Shown: positions 25,190-35,517 of the stretch, piece after piece
Layout of the letters: each line of letters begins with the position of its first letter
How positions within the stretch are numbered: position 1 is the stretch's first letter
From: Citrus sinensis
Taxonomy: Eukaryota > Streptophyta > Magnoliopsida > Sapindales > Rutaceae
Assembly: GCF_022201045.2 (NCBI RefSeq)
Contig: NC_068562.1
Span: 11,407,001 to 11,471,000, forward strand
Length of the DNA: 64,000 nucleotides
Direction: 5' to 3'
Notes under the pieces: generated by a model
The model's input: the letters and a program-made list of their open reading frames with translations, nothing else
What the model was told of the DNA's origin: nothing
Databases searched by the model: none
Program-made: the position numbers and the translations under genes

Positions 25190-25255
25190 TTAATGGTTTA
25201 TTGATTTGCTACAAGCCCTGCTATAAATACTTCAATGTCTTTTGAATTTTAATTA
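25190..25255. repeat. Direct repeat, left copy
   Basis: Matches 26359-26425 at most positions, including the shared stretch TTTTGAATTTTAATTA at the right end. The two copies bracket about 1.1 kb that includes the CCGGGT-rich block. The right copy lies just before the RPC6 start, so this may be a duplicated piece of the RPC6 5' region. Confidence 0.65.
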
Positions 25256-25262
25256 GATAAGG

Positions 25263-26070
25263 CAAAATAACCGAGATCCGGATTAACCCAGATGATCTGG
25301 TATGGGTTTAACCCGGTCCATATATAAAATAATGCGGACGACAACGATTTTTAAACCAGGGCATATCCGGGTCGGGTTGAGGGTTCGGTTGAACCCAGTA
25401 TGGGGAACCTTTTATTTTAAAATTTGATAAAAGGTTAATTTTAAGTATTAAAAAAAAAACACTACAAGCCTAAGCGTTCCGCAGCTGCCTTTTCTCCTCT
25501 TCCCTCACCTTCTTCAATCTTCCTCACACAAAGCCCAAATCCATCATTGTCAATTTGTCATCAGCATCGTCAATACTTAGTTCATCCTCAAGCATCATCA
25601 TCATCAATCAGTCGCGTCGCCGTTTGTCTTCACAAATCGTTGCGTCGCCGTTCGTCTTCATCAATTCGTCGCGTCGCCGTTCGTGATTCGTTTTATCGCA
25701 TCGCCATTAATCTTGATTAAATCATCAGCATACATGCTTCTTGGGAATTAGGAGTGCTTTAAAGACGATATTAACATACGGGGGTCAGCTTTTATCTCTA
25801 AAGATGATTCATTCGTATTCATTTATCTTCAAGTTGTCTCGGTTGTTAAGATTTTACAATCCTTCAATTCATTGGTGCTCCTGCAATATGTTCTATTTTT
25901 GTAAGCCTTGAACTGAAATTATGCAACTTGAATTCTTTCTGAAATTTTCGTGAACTTTAAAACAGGTTTTTTTTTTTTTTTTCATTCAGTTATCCGGGTT
26001 GTAAACTCGGATTCCGGGAACCGGGTTTAAGCCGGACCGGACCCGGATTTAAAAAGATACGGACAGTGCA
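25263..26070. mobile_element. CCGGGT-rich non-autonomous element, probably hAT-like
   Basis: Both ends are rich in CCGGGT, CCGGTCC and GGGTTTAA motifs in inverted orientation (left about 25268-25415, right about 25987-26067), unlike the AT-rich surroundings. The centre has a pyrimidine-rich stretch and a run of GCGTCGCCGT(T/C)(C/T)GTCTTCA units repeated about three times (25613-25705). This plan resembles the element at 58580-59299. No target duplication was found, so limits are approximate. Confidence 0.5.
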
Positions 26071-26358
26071 AATGCTTTTGATATAATGGACCTTGTTTCT
26101 AAGTTGTTGTGATCTTTGATGACTATTTGAAATTGTTTGTTATTTTGTGTTGTGTGTCTCAGAATTTATGATATGAAAAAATTGGCTTGTTCAATATAAG
26201 TAGCCATGTGAGTTGTTTCTTTGTCATTGTTATAGTATTGGGTCACAAAATATAAGCAGTTGTAACGTCTGAGACAAGTGAAGTTATTTATATGCTAATT
26301 TAAATAAACTTTCCTGACTTGCGTGACATTTTGTTTCAAATGTAATGATTTTGTTTCT

Positions 26359-26425
26359 TAATGATTGATTGATCTGCTAGAAAATCCTAGTATAAATGCT
26401 TTTAATGTATTTTGAATTTTAATTA
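26359..26425. repeat. Direct repeat, right copy
   Basis: Partner of 25190-25255. It ends about 20 bases before the RPC6 start codon, inside what may be a 5' UTR intron. Confidence 0.65.
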
Positions 26426-26444
26426 TCATGTTCTTTGAACAGGA

Positions 26445-27146
26445 ATGAGTAAGAGGAAACGGCCAGACTCGAATGCACCTTCTGACTCACTTACTGATCA
26501 CGAGCGCCTCATCTATGATGTAATCAGAAGCAAACAAGATATGGGTATATGGACACGAGATATGAAACGTGAATTAAGAGTTAACCTCCCTGATAATATT
26601 GTTACTAAATCTATCAAGTCACTCCAAAACAAGAGCTTGATCAAGGAGGTAGTTAATATCCACAGCAAGGGCAAAAAACACTTAATGGCAGTGGAGTTTG
26701 AGCCCTCAAAGGAAATCTCTGGTGGCGCGTGGTACTCCGAGGGAAGCCTAGATACAGAATTCATAAAAGTTGTGAAATCTCAATGCCTAAAGCAAATAAT
26801 TAAGTTGAAGGTTGCTACTTTGGAGGGCATTTCAGATTCCATCAAACGGAGTGGAGCCTTCAAAGTTGACTTGACGAAACAGCAGATTGAAGAGATTGTG
26901 AGGGCTTTGGTTTTGGATAATCAGATTATGGAAGTGAAGAGCAATGGATCGGGGGAATTCACTAACATTCCAGTCGGAAAAGTTTGTTATAAAAACGTGA
27001 GCAAGGGGGGTGGCGGAGGGGAACCAAAGACAGGAAGCTTGGCTTCTATTCCATGCGGAGTTTGTCCCCAGATAAATATTTGCAAGCCGGATGGCGTAAT
27101 CTCCCCCAAAACCTGTGTCTATTACACCAAGTGGTTGGATTTTTAA
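26445..27146 (+). CDS. RPC6: DNA-directed RNA polymerase III subunit RPC6 (RPC34/C34 family)
   Basis: One uninterrupted frame of 233 codons. In other eukaryotes RPC6 is part of the RPC3-RPC6-RPC7 subcomplex that joins Pol III to TFIIIB and opens the promoter. The start MSKRKRPDSNAPSDSLTDHE is followed by two winged-helix domains: about 18-75 (DVIRSKQDMGIWTRDMKREL, then LQNKSLIKEV) and about 88-160 (CLKQIIKLKVATLEGISDSI, then LVLDNQIMEV). The C-terminus has cysteines in PCGVCPQINICKPDG and ISPKTCVYYTKWLDF, the pattern that in the human homologue is reported to hold an iron-sulfur cluster. The protein is complete, with no stops or frameshifts. An acceptor-like CAG directly precedes the leader, so a 5' UTR intron is likely. 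An intronless frame could also mean an old retrocopy, but it looks functional. Confidence 0.9.
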   Translation: MSKRKRPDSNAPSDSLTDHERLIYDVIRSKQDMGIWTRDMKRELRVNLPDNIVTKSIKSLQNKSLIKEVVNIHSKGKKHLMAVEFEPSKEISGGAWYSEGSLDTEFIKVVKSQCLKQIIKLKVATLEGISDSIKRSGAFKVDLTKQQIEEIVRALVLDNQIMEVKSNGSGEFTNIPVGKVCYKNVSKGGGGGEPKTGSLASIPCGVCPQINICKPDGVISPKTCVYYTKWLDF

Positions 27147-28486
27147 GTTTTTTGTTTTCACATTGAGCTATAAAATTTTGGAAATAGTGTAGCAGGGATT
27201 AAGTGTCAAACAATTTTGCTTATCAATGTTATAGCCACCGAGTGTTTGAACTTTTACGATCGATTGTTTAAGTTTCATGTCTATGTTTCTGTTTGTACTT
27301 GCTTACCTCACTGCAATGTTTCTTTATGCTAAATCGTAGTCATGTGTGCATTATTTGGTTTTAGAAGTTTGTTTTAAATATATGCGCACAAATAGTGAAA
27401 TTTTATAAGGTGTTTTGCACTGAAAATTAAATTTAATAATAGCAATGGAAATTTGAGTAAAGAGCAGTATCAATTTTTATCTGTTAGGCATTGAGAAATA
27501 CTATACTTTCTAAATTGTATTTTAACTCTTTCAAAAATAATACATATTATACAAATAAACTCATATACAATTAATATAACAGTATTGTATTATTGTCGAC
27601 ATTATTTATTTTCTTTGCGTTTTGAATCATAATTGGAACATGTAGATTCAATTATTCAATTATTTAATTTCTTTAAAAGTAATATACAATTTTAATTTCA
27701 CAAGCTATTTGTTTCAAAAATGATATTTTTAACACAATTTTTGAAAACTTGATATCCATGAAGCCCAATCCAAACTTTTATCCCTCTAGTGTTAACTAAG
27801 CACCCGCGCGAGCGGTCGTGGACGAACCGGAAGCCAGAATGTATTTAATTTTCTTCAATATTTCAATAAACTCATATTTAAAAACTAAATAGGTTTGGAG
27901 AAAATATAATTACTACCATACTCTAATACCAAAAAATAAAAAGACCCAATGGGATTATCGAAAGAAATCGTAATAAAATCATTTCGGTATTTTATAAATG
28001 CATCATACATGTTAAGCAATTAAAACTCCATATTTGTGTGTGAGAGATTGAAACTCTCATACATTTAATGTTTAATACTATAAAATTTAAAATATAAAGT
28101 TAAATCAAGATTTTCATAACAAAAAATTTGTCAATTTTCAATCAAACTCAAAACTAGTTCATAATAATCAAGAGAAAAAATTGTGTAGTTTAGTTTGTTT
28201 CAACAAATATTATTCTTGAAGCAGGAAAATGAAAAACTAAAATGCTAAATGAGTAATGTAGTGGGATCAGACTCCAGCTTAGCTTAATATACTGTTAATT
28301 AAGTTTAGTATATATGCCTTCAAGATATTGCATACACTTCTCTCATTTTTTTTAATATGCTGATCTATTACAATCAGAATTCTACTAATATTTATAATTA
28401 AAAATCGATTAGAACTCTTCTTAATAATTTTACTATAGGTTTATAGCACAATATGAGTTTATACTCTCACATAATATCATAGTCCA
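27147..28486. other. Gene-free AT-rich region upstream of the retrotransposon
   Basis: It begins with the RPC6 3' UTR. From 27400 onward it is very AT-rich without a recognisable frame. A short GC-rich patch (27800-27835, around CACCCGCGCGAGCGG) stands out but matches nothing I know. It ends at the target-site duplication of the LTR element. Confidence 0.45.
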
Positions 28487-28491
28487 TTGGC
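28487..28491. repeat. Target-site duplication, left (TTGGC)
   Basis: TTGGC directly precedes the 5' LTR and is repeated directly after the 3' LTR (33899-33903). The 5-bp duplication is what LTR-retrotransposon integrase makes and fixes both ends of the element. Confidence 0.93.
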
Positions 28492-28957
28492 TGATACAAC
28501 CACTGCACAACCGATTGCTCAAGCTAGGCCTAAGAGACAGCCCAAAGTTCCCTTCAAGCTTCAAGATTTTGTGCGGGAATGATGGTGCAGCCGATTACAG
28601 CACTTAGACACTCTTCAAGATATTATGCTGAATTTGTTATTTACTATTATTGCAATTATGTTTTGCTGTGCTGTCAAGTTGGTTAGAGAGAATGTTGTGC
28701 TGTCAAGTTTGTTAGAGAGAATATTGTGCTGTCAAGTTTGTGCTGTGAATATGTTTTGTCTGTAGCTCTCTTGGAGGAGTATTTAAGGAAATGAATGGAC
28801 AAGAAAAAGGGGAGTTCCCTGAATCCAAAATACAAATATTCTATTTCTCTAATTTCTCTAGTCTCTACTCTTTACCCTCTATTTCTGGAGGACTCCACCC
28901 TCTAAAGTGGAAACTTAATTCCCAGAAACTTGCTGCTGCTAACAGTCAAGTCTAACA
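28492..28957 (+). repeat. 5' LTR of the chromovirus
   Basis: 466 bp, starts TG and ends CA. A tandem repeat of a unit of about 31 bp (around GTGCTGTCAAGTTTGTTAGA) spans roughly 28668-28745. A TATTTAAGG motif near 28781 is the best TATA candidate for the element's promoter. The first 91 bases duplicate the last 30 codons of pol, because the frame runs into the 3' LTR. Confidence 0.95.
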
Positions 28958-28975
28958 TTTGGTGCTTTCATTGAG
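28958..28975 (+). other. Probable primer-binding site
   Basis: The stretch TTTGGTGCTTTCATTGAG immediately follows the 5' LTR, where reverse transcription would be primed. It is not the common TGGTATCAGAGC site that pairs with initiator tRNA-Met, so the priming tRNA is unknown. Confidence 0.55.
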
Positions 28976-28977
28976 AT

Positions 28978-31900
28978 ATGGCAAACGAGGGTATGCAAAC
29001 ACGATATCGAGCCCTTGAAGAACAGGTCACACAACTCAAAGAATCGACCCAAAAATCCCTTGAAGACCTACGCCAAATCATAATACAACAGCAGCAAATT
29101 AACCAAAGTTCACAACAAAACCTACAAGGTGCACAACAAGCACTACAAAACTCTATAGCAGAGCTTGCTGCCAGAGTTACCATGATGGCACCCTCTCAGA
29201 TTGGGTCCTCCACAAACCCACCAGTCTCTGCACCACCTACGCCACAAAACACACCACCTATACAAGCTCAACTACAACCCACACAAAGCACAAGATCTAT
29301 ACGCTGTGATCTATCAACATTTGATGGATCTAACCCCTTAGATTGGATATTTCAAGCTGAAAAATACTTTTCTTTCTATGAAACCCCAGAGGAGCAGCGG
29401 ATTGACATCGCCAGTTTCTATATGACTGGCCAAGCACTCTCTTGGTTCCAATGGATGCACAAGAATCAACAATTATCTTCTTGGGCAGCTCTCACCCGAG
29501 CTATTGAAAGCAGGTTTGGCCCTTCCTCCTATATTAATCACAGAGCCACTTTATTCAAACTTACCCAAACAAGCTCTGTAGAGGCTTACCAATCAACCTT
29601 TGAAAACATCTACAACAGAGTCACCAACCTTCACCCGGATGCCATTTTAGATTGCTTCATCTCAGGTTTAAAACCAACCATTCAAAATGAGTTAGCCATT
29701 CATAAACCTTCTAACCTTCCTGATGCAATTGCTTTAGCCAAATTGATTGAAGATAAATTGCTGTCCTATAACCAAAAATTCATTTCATGGAAATCAACCA
29801 ATACACCAATACCCATACCTACACGCAACGAAACAAATATATGGCCAGACCCACGGCCCCCACTTTTACCCCTCCCACCACCAAATCCATCAAACCCACC
29901 AAAGACAACCCTTCCTATTCGTCGTCTCACGACCGCCGAAATGCAAACCCGTCGTGCCCAAGGCTTGTGCTTCAATTGCGATGAACGATTCAAGCCCGGT
30001 CATCGTTGTCGTACTCGCCCTTTTCTGTTATTGTTGACAGAGGAACCATCAGAGAGTTTTCAAGAAGAAGAAATATTGGTGGAGGATACGGTGCCTACCG
30101 AAGAAACAGCAAATCCAAGCCCCGAAATTTCTTTTCATGCTTTGATTGGAACAACTAGTCCCCAAACCTTCAGACTCAGTGCTAAAATTAACAATCAAAC
30201 TTTATCAGTATTAATTGACACTGGGAGTACACATAATTACCTCCATCCGCGGTTGGCTCACTTCCTTCATTTGGCTATTGAGAAGACAATGACGTTTTTG
30301 GTAGCTGTCGGCAATGGGGAACGGATTCGTAGCGAAGGTCACTGTTCAAAAGTTAAATTCGAGATGCAGGGTGTTGAATTTGAAGCTGACTTTCATATAC
30401 TAGATTTTTGTGGAGCTGATGCTGTTTTCGGGGTACAGTGGCTGGAGAAGTTAGGGAAAATTATCACTGATCACAAAGCCCTAACTATGGAATTTACATA
30501 TAAAGGGCAGCCTATTAAACTTGAAGGAGCTCAAAACATTCGGCCCCACCCCATTCCTATATCTTTCCACCAACTAAAACGACTACAACATACTACCTCA
30601 ATAGCTCAGTACTTCCGTTTAGAACTCGAACCAGACAGTCCACCTTCAACCCAAAATATTCACCAATCCATGGATTCCACTCTTCACCAAGATTTCCTAA
30701 CACTACTAAACCAATATCCAGCTGTTTTTCGCATCCCAAAAGGCCTTCCACCTAATAGACCCCTCAACCACAAAATTACTCTTCTCCCACAATCTACTTC
30801 TGTGAATGTTAAACCATACCGCTACCCCCATTACCAAAAAAATGAAATCGAGAGGCAAGTTCAAGAAATGCTTCAAGATCAAATTATACAACCTTCCACC
30901 AGCCCATTCTCTTCACCCGTCCTCTTGGTTCGCAAAAAAGATGGGACATGGCGATTTTATGTCGATTATAGAGCTCTAAATGCCATCACTATCAAGGATC
31001 GATTTCCAATACCTATAGTGGATGAATTACTAGATGAATTACATGGGGCCATCATCTTTTCAAAGATTGATTTACGGAGTGGGTATTTCCAAATTCGGAT
31101 CCATCCACCCGACATTCCAAAAACTGCATTTCGAACACATGAAGGTCATTACGAGTTTCTTGTAATGCCCTTTGGGTTGTCCAATGCCCCCTCCACATTT
31201 CAAGCCACAATGAACTCTATTTTCAAACCTTATCTTCGTAAGTTTATTCTAGTTTTTTTTGACGACATTCTTGTTTACAGCCGATCCCATGAGGAACACA
31301 TTTACCATCTCAAAATTGTTCTCCAGCTGCTCCATCAAAACAAATTGTACGCTAAGTTATCCAAGTGCAATTTCGGCCAAGCTAAATTAGAGTATCTCAG
31401 CCATTTTGTTTCAGCCCAAGGAGTGAGTGTTGATCCCACCAAAATTCAAGCTGTCTTAAATTGGCCTAAACCAAAAACAATTGCTGCTGTAAGAGGTTTC
31501 CTGGGACTCACAGGATATTACCGACGTTTTGTAAAGGGGTATGCCCAAATTACAAGCCCATTAACTGATTTGCTTAAGAAGGACGGATTTAACTGGGGTG
31601 AAGCAGCTGACTTAGCTTTTGAGCGTCTCAAATGTGCTCTGACTGAAGTTCCTATCTTAGCCTTACCAGATTTTTCCAAAGTCTTTGCAGTGGAAACGGA
31701 TGCCTCTGGTCTCGCTGTGGGTGCGATTCTCTCCCAAAATCGACATCCAATAGCTTATTTCAGTAAGAAGTTGCCACCAAGACTTCAATCTGCATCTGCG
31801 TATAGTCGTGAGATGTATGCAATCACAGCAGCAGTTCGACGATGGCAACCATATCTCTTGGGCCGACCTTTCACCATATTCACTGATCATAAAAGCCTTA

Positions 31901-32055
31901 AGCAACTCCTTACACAAACGATACAGACACCAGAGCAGCAAACTTGGTTGACAAAGCTGTTAGGGTTTGAATTTACAATTGAGCATAAGGCTGGGGTGGA
32001 AAATAGTGGACCCGATTCTCTTTCACGATGGACAAGCGAAGCACAAGTCAATTGA
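28978..32055 (+). CDS. gag-pol frame: gag, protease, reverse transcriptase, RNase H
   Basis: A frame of 1025 codons starting 20 bases after the 5' LTR. It has a coiled N-terminus, the gag capsid-like domain (about 105-265), a zinc knuckle ([14 protein letters not shown], about 330-343), aspartic protease with DTGS (Asp about 414), reverse transcriptase (about 620-800) with FFDD at about 760-763 in the usual YxDD-like position, and RNase H starting near TDASG (about 907-911) and ending with the DSLSRW motif. Gag and pol are fused in one frame, as in many plant chromoviruses. The frame then hits TGA at 32053-32055, while integrase lies in the +1 frame, so the polyprotein is truncated after RNase H. 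Confidence 0.92.
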   Translation: MANEGMQTRYRALEEQVTQLKESTQKSLEDLRQIIIQQQQINQSSQQNLQGAQQALQNSIAELAARVTMMAPSQIGSSTNPPVSAPPTPQNTPPIQAQLQPTQSTRSIRCDLSTFDGSNPLDWIFQAEKYFSFYETPEEQRIDIASFYMTGQALSWFQWMHKNQQLSSWAALTRAIESRFGPSSYINHRATLFKLTQTSSVEAYQSTFENIYNRVTNLHPDAILDCFISGLKPTIQNELAIHKPSNLPDAIALAKLIEDKLLSYNQKFISWKSTNTPIPIPTRNETNIWPDPRPPLLPLPPPNPSNPPKTTLPIRRLTTAEMQTRRAQGLCFNCDERFKPGHRCRTRPFLLLLTEEPSESFQEEEILVEDTVPTEETANPSPEISFHALIGTTSPQTFRLSAKINNQTLSVLIDTGSTHNYLHPRLAHFLHLAIEKTMTFLVAVGNGERIRSEGHCSKVKFEMQGVEFEADFHILDFCGADAVFGVQWLEKLGKIITDHKALTMEFTYKGQPIKLEGAQNIRPHPIPISFHQLKRLQHTTSIAQYFRLELEPDSPPSTQNIHQSMDSTLHQDFLTLLNQYPAVFRIPKGLPPNRPLNHKITLLPQSTSVNVKPYRYPHYQKNEIERQVQEMLQDQIIQPSTSPFSSPVLLVRKKDGTWRFYVDYRALNAITIKDRFPIPIVDELLDELHGAIIFSKIDLRSGYFQIRIHPPDIPKTAFRTHEGHYEFLVMPFGLSNAPSTFQATMNSIFKPYLRKFILVFFDDILVYSRSHEEHIYHLKIVLQLLHQNKLYAKLSKCNFGQAKLEYLSHFVSAQGVSVDPTKIQAVLNWPKPKTIAAVRGFLGLTGYYRRFVKGYAQITSPLTDLLKKDGFNWGEAADLAFERLKCALTEVPILALPDFSKVFAVETDASGLAVGAILSQNRHPIAYFSKKLPPRLQSASAYSREMYAITAAVRRWQPYLLGRPFTIFTDHKSLKQLLTQTIQTPEQQTWLTKLLGFEFTIEHKAGVENSGPDSLSRWTSEAQVN

Positions 32056-33523
32056 GAAAAGAGTTTGCACGGATAATAATTTTTCTATTCAACAAGACTT
32101 ACTTTACCATCAGGGTAGAATTTTTGTTCCTAATAGTATGAAGCTCAGAAAACGCCTTCTAAACATATTCCATGGCTCGGTGATTGGCGGGCATTCTGGG
32201 GAACAAAAGACTTATGCTCGATTATCAGCCAATTTTTATTGGCCGCAAATGCGCCGAGAGGTACAGCAACATGTTCGAGAATGTTCAATTTGTCAGCAAA
32301 CCAAACCAGAAAATTTCTGTTCCAAGGGGCTTTTACAACCACTGCCCATACCATCCAGAGTCTGGGAAGACATTTCAATGGATTTCATTACTTCTTTACC
32401 ACAATCAAACGGTAAGACAATTATTTGGGTCATTGTTGATAGACTGTCCAAGTACGGTCATTTTTGTGCCTTGCCAGAGGGAGTTACTGCACCGAAATTG
32501 GCTGAATATTTTGTTCGCGAGTACGTTCGACTTCATGGATTCCCTAGATCCATTGTTACTGATCGTGATCCTCTGTTCATTAGTGAATTTTGGCGAGAAC
32601 TATTTAAATTGCAGGGAACGGAGTTACGGCCTAGCACTGCTTATCACCCGCAAACTGACGGGCAAACAGAAGTGGTCAACCGTTGTCTCGAGACATACTT
32701 GCGAGCATTTACTGGAGACTACCCAAATAGATGGTCTGCAGCTTTACCATGGGCCGAATATTGGTACAATACCAGTACACACAGCTCTACAGGATTTTCA
32801 CCATTCCAAGTTGTCTATGGCAGGCCCCCACCACCTCTTGTAGGATACTCCAGCGAAGGCACCCCTATTGATTCTTTAAACTCTGCATTATTGGATAGAG
32901 AAGCTCTATTGGCTACTGTCAAGTTGAACCTTCAGAGAGCACAGGAAAGAATGTGAACCCAAGCAAATCGCCATCGTCGCGATAAGGAGTTTGAGGTTGG
33001 TAACTGGGTTTATGTTAAGCTTCAACGTTATCGACAATCTTCTCTTGCTCACCGTCTAAGTAACAAGCTTGCCAAAAAGTATTATGGTCCTTACCAAATA
33101 GCGGCAAGAGTTGGAAAGGTTGCATATCGCTTATTGTTACCACCTGAATCTCGTATCCATCCCGTGTTCCACATTTCAATCCTCAAGTTATGTCCAAACC
33201 CTGCTGAAGTTATTTCCGCCCACCCACCCCCAACTGCAGAACCTTATTCCATACCTCTATGCATTTTGGACCAGCGAACTATCAAGACAAATAAGCAAAA
33301 GGTCAAGCAAGTCTTAGTGCAGTGGTCTAACACGACACCTGATGAAGCTACATGGGAGAATTGGGAACCTTTCCACGCCACTTTTCCTCATATTAGCCTT
33401 GAGGACAAGGCTCATTTCCATGAGGGTGGTAATGATACAACCACTGCACAACCGATTGCTCAAGCTAGGCCTAAGAGACAGCCCAAAGTTCCCTTCAAGC
33501 TTCAAGATTTTGTGCGGGAATGA
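32035..33523 (+). pseudogene. Broken integrase and chromodomain part of pol
   Basis: In the +1 frame relative to gag-RT. It holds the HHCC zinc-binding segment (HGSVIGGHSGEQ, then CSICQQTK), the integrase core with MDFITSLP, IVTDRDPLF and YHPQTDGQTEVVN, then a GPY/F-type block (KKYYGPYQIAARVGKVAY) and a chromodomain (about 33298-33420, including LVQWSN and ATWENW). Two breaks separate it from a working polyprotein: the frame change next to 32055, with an unusually short RNase H to integrase linker, and a TGA at 32954-32956. Downstream of that stop the frame is unchanged and ends at 33521-33523, 91 bases inside the 3' LTR. Confidence 0.88.
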
Positions 33524-33898
33524 TGGTGCAGCCGATTACAGCACTTAGACACTCTTCAAGATATTATCCTGAATTTGTTATTTACTATTATTGCAATTAT
33601 GTTTTGCTGTGCTGTCAAGTTTGTTAGAGAGAATGTTGTGCTGTCAAGTTTGTTAGAGAGAATATTGTGCTGTCAAGTTTGTGCTGTGAATATGTTTTGT
33701 CTGTAGCTCTCTTGGAGGAGTATTTAAGGAAATGAATGAACAAGAAAAAGGGGAGTTCCCTGAATCCAAAATACAAATATTCTATTTCTCTAATTTCTCT
33801 AGTCTCTACTCTTTACCCTCTATTTCTGGAGGACTCCACCCTCTAAAGTGGAAACTTAATTCCCAGAAACTTGCTGCTGCTAACAGTCAAGTCTAACA
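33433..33898 (+). repeat. 3' LTR of the chromovirus
   Basis: 466 bp, same length as the 5' LTR with three substitutions (near 33571, 33620 and 33739) and no indel. A short purine-rich stretch (GAGGGTGGTAA) directly before it is the polypurine tract candidate. The last 30 codons and the stop of pol lie in its first 91 bases. Confidence 0.95.
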
Positions 33899-33903
33899 TT
33901 GGC
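33899..33903. repeat. Target-site duplication, right (TTGGC)
   Basis: Second copy of the 5-bp duplication made on insertion of the chromovirus. Confidence 0.93.
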
Positions 33904-35517
33904 CCAATAATTTGAGTACATGGGTTTGAGTCTCAGTAGTGGTTGTTTCCCTGCTAATTGTCTCCCTATAATCTGGGGGTAAAAAGCAGCCCAATAATTT
34001 TAGCGTCACCCCTCCTTTTTCATCACACCCCATTAATCCCAGCTAATGTTGGAAAACTGAAGCAATAATCAAGACTTCTTCATGCAATATACTTCTTCAA
34101 ATATAATGTGTGCAGCAAACTACACGTCTCAATATTTGATGTGTAATTCATCTTTTGAAGAGTTACAAAAATAACCCAAACTCGAATACTGTAGAAGGTA
34201 AGTTGCGTCTGCCAAAAGGGAACAGCGCAACGTGCACAGAGGAAAAAGAAAGCAAGAGAAGGGAGTCTAAGAAGAAGAAGAAGACAGCAGCTTAATCATT
34301 TGTTTGCAACAACAAACTTCAACTTGGTGGAAACTTATGAAGGAAACAATGGAGATGCGTGGAAAAGTGTAACAACTAGTGCTTAGCAAGGATGATGAAA
34401 TAGACCTAACATGGTGGAAAAGAGTGGCAACTGGCAAGACAGAATTTTTTTTTTTTTAAAAAAAAATTATAGGGAGATAAAAGACTATAAGGTTGTTTAT
34501 ATTAGAGACTAGAGAGCTATTGGTCCATTTGTCAACTTCTAAATGTTGAGAAAAAATCCTTTACTTTTGGGCCAGGTGGAAACAAAGCTGGGTTTATAAA
34601 TTATAAGGCCTTCTTTTACACCTCTTTTTTGTAGAAATTCGAAGCACTTGTATGTCCTTTAATTACGGGAAGCAATTAAAATGTTTGGTTCCCCCCTACA
34701 TATAATTGTGCCGCCTTTTAAAATAGTTCGAATTTAGTATTGAGTTGAGTTGTGTTCATCTTTTTATATTATTTTTTTCATCACATGAGTATTTATTGTT
34801 ATATCCTTTCAAAAATACTTTATTAGAAATATTATTTAGAAGATAGTATTGTTTAAGAAAATATATAAGAATGCTCTCATAAATATTTTATCCATTTGGA
34901 CAATCGGAGAAAAATTATATTTTCTGAGTTGTAAATTGCTACACAAACTTATATAGCAGTATTATAGTAATATTATCGAATATTTCAACTATTATATTTT
35001 CATTCCACTAATATAATGCCATACCAATTTGTACGAGAAGAGATATAAGTGTTTACAAGCATTATTATTCCCTCAATTATGTGTGCAGTATCAGCCAATA
35101 TCAGGATATTTAAAATATGACTCGACATCTGAGGCCAATGGTGAGAAATTGAAATATGACTTGGTATTCTGAGTTGGCCGTATTTGGAAATTGCCAAACT
35201 GGCGTGGTGAATAAAAATGAAAAATGGAAAAACCATTATTTTCTTTTTATTAAGCCTAATATAAATATCCAAGGTTGCCATATGTTTAAGTACTCATATC
35301 AGCAATGGATTCGTTTGTCACATCATCTGGTTGCTCTTTATTAGCAACAACATCTAAAATAAAATTAATTAAGAAACAAATGGAAATGCACAGATTTTTT
35401 ACCTAGCAAAGCCAATGAAAATCATATTAATAGCCTTTGATCATACAGCACCAACTTATTAAAAAAAGTTGGTTTTCATTCTACTTTCTTATGCAATATT
35501 GCTTAGCTAACTTTGAA
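33904..35517. other. Gene-free region between the retrotransposon and polygalacturonase 1
   Basis: I see no conserved frame. 34190-34290 is purine-rich (GAAGAAGAAG-type). 34740-35000 is strongly AT-rich. The promoter of polygalacturonase 1 should be in the last kilobase but I cannot mark a TATA box with confidence. Confidence 0.4.

Larger units (their letters stand above)
24266..26444. other. Repeat-rich spacer between SEC11 and RPC6
   Basis: It contains a short palindromic MITE (24608-24724), a CCGGGT-rich transposon-like block (about 25263-26070) and a pair of diverged direct repeats (25190-25255 and 26359-26425), all listed separately. The last bases before the RPC6 ATG (TTCTTTGAACAG then GAATG) look like a 3' splice site, so a 5' UTR intron may cover part of this region. 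Confidence 0.55.
28492..33898 (+). mobile_element. Full-length Ty3/gypsy chromovirus LTR retrotransposon (5407 bp)
   Basis: Complete structure: TTGGC duplication, 466-bp 5' LTR (TGATACAACC to TCTAACA), primer-binding region, gag-protease-RT-RNaseH frame, integrase with GPY/F-type module and a C-terminal chromodomain, short polypurine stretch, 466-bp 3' LTR, TTGGC. The order PR-RT-RH-IN and the chromodomain make it a chromovirus; the small size and short LTRs fit the Reina-type clade, which is my inference. The LTRs differ at 3 of 466 positions by my alignment, so insertion was recent. The coding region is interrupted by a frame change near 32035-32055, probably with loss of linker sequence between RNase H and integrase, and by one TGA at 32954-32956, so this copy should not be autonomous. 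Confidence 0.95.
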
